DNA of 5,328 nt. Source: an uncultured Alistipes sp. (lineage in GTDB: Bacteria > Bacteroidota > Bacteroidia > Bacteroidales > Rikenellaceae). Positions within the stretch are counted from its first letter, which is position 1, and every line of letters begins with the position of its first letter. The notes below the pieces were generated by a model. That model ran no database searches. It was not told the origin of the DNA and saw only the letters and a program-made list of their open reading frames with translations. A program made the position numbers and the translations under genes. Below are positions 5,275 through 5,328 of this stretch, in pieces. The stretch lies in the NCBI GenBank assembly GCA_900550925.1, contig URTU01000104.1, positions 1-5,328 of the forward strand. The letters run 5' to 3'.

Positions 5275-5328
5275 TCGGGGTAACAGGATTCGAACCTGTG
5301 ACCCCCTGCTCCCAAAGCAGGTGCGCTA
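5275..5328 (-). tRNA. tRNA-Pro (anticodon UGG), 5' part beyond window
   Basis: Read on the minus strand, the window holds roughly tRNA positions 20 to 73. The 3' half of the D stem is GCGC (5326-5323). The anticodon stem CCTGC/GCAGG (5321-5317, 5309-5305) encloses the loop TTTGGGA, giving anticodon TGG at 5314-5312. A 5-nt variable loop, GGGTC, follows. The T arm ACAGG-TTCGAAT-CCTGT is perfect. The acceptor 3' strand is TACCCCG with discriminator A at 5275. CCA is not encoded (CTT follows), so it must be added after transcription. UGG reads CCA and CCG, and possibly all four proline codons when modified. Confidence 0.96.

Noticed and set aside
1..5328. CRISPR array, insertion sequence, riboswitch or defence system
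   Set aside because: There are no regularly spaced direct repeats, no transposase or integrase, no recognisable aptamer, and every sizeable gene is a housekeeping or envelope type.

Overview
This window looks like ordinary chromosomal DNA from a member of the Bacteroidota, probably the Bacteroidales; an Alistipes-like genome is possible, but that is only an impression. Three things support this. Two intergenic regions carry the Bacteroidota promoter pattern (TTTG, about 17-20 bp, TAnnTTTG), and a third resembles it. One gene belongs to DUF4837, a lipoprotein family known from this phylum. The start codons lack strong Shine-Dalgarno sequences.

The left half is read leftward. It holds a small NodB-type polysaccharide deacetylase (1760-2368), then translation elongation factor P (1004-1576) with its own near-consensus promoter (1625-1655), then a cation diffusion facilitator metal exporter (918 down to base 1). 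The exporter's last residues lie beyond the window. Its upstream ATG sits inside a 13-bp inverted repeat that also contains a 15-bp dyad.

The right half is read rightward. A divergent promoter region (2369-2500) separates the deacetylase from the DUF4837 lipoprotein gene (2501-3517). A 383-bp gap follows, holding a GC-rich hairpin, a plausible promoter, two perfect dyads and a possible 14-codon leader ORF. Next come an exported protein with an Ala/Pro-rich tail (3901-4713) and, 19 bp on, an exported single-domain rhodanese (4733-5116). These two are probably one operon. A perfect 36-bp palindrome with flanking A and T tracts (5232-5267) ends that operon. It probably also ends the converging tRNA-Pro(UGG) gene, whose 5' part lies beyond the right edge.

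The genes do not form one obvious pathway: translation (EF-P, tRNA-Pro), envelope functions (deacetylase, lipoprotein, exported proteins) and metal export lie side by side. EF-P relieves stalling at proline runs, so an EF-P gene, a tRNA-Pro gene and an unusually Pro-rich reading frame within 4 kb is a curious coincidence, but I see no evidence of a functional link. I found no mobile element, CRISPR array, toxin-antitoxin pair or defence system. The best leads for something undescribed are the exported Ala/Pro-tail protein with its leader region and rhodanese partner, and the inverted repeat over the metal exporter's start.
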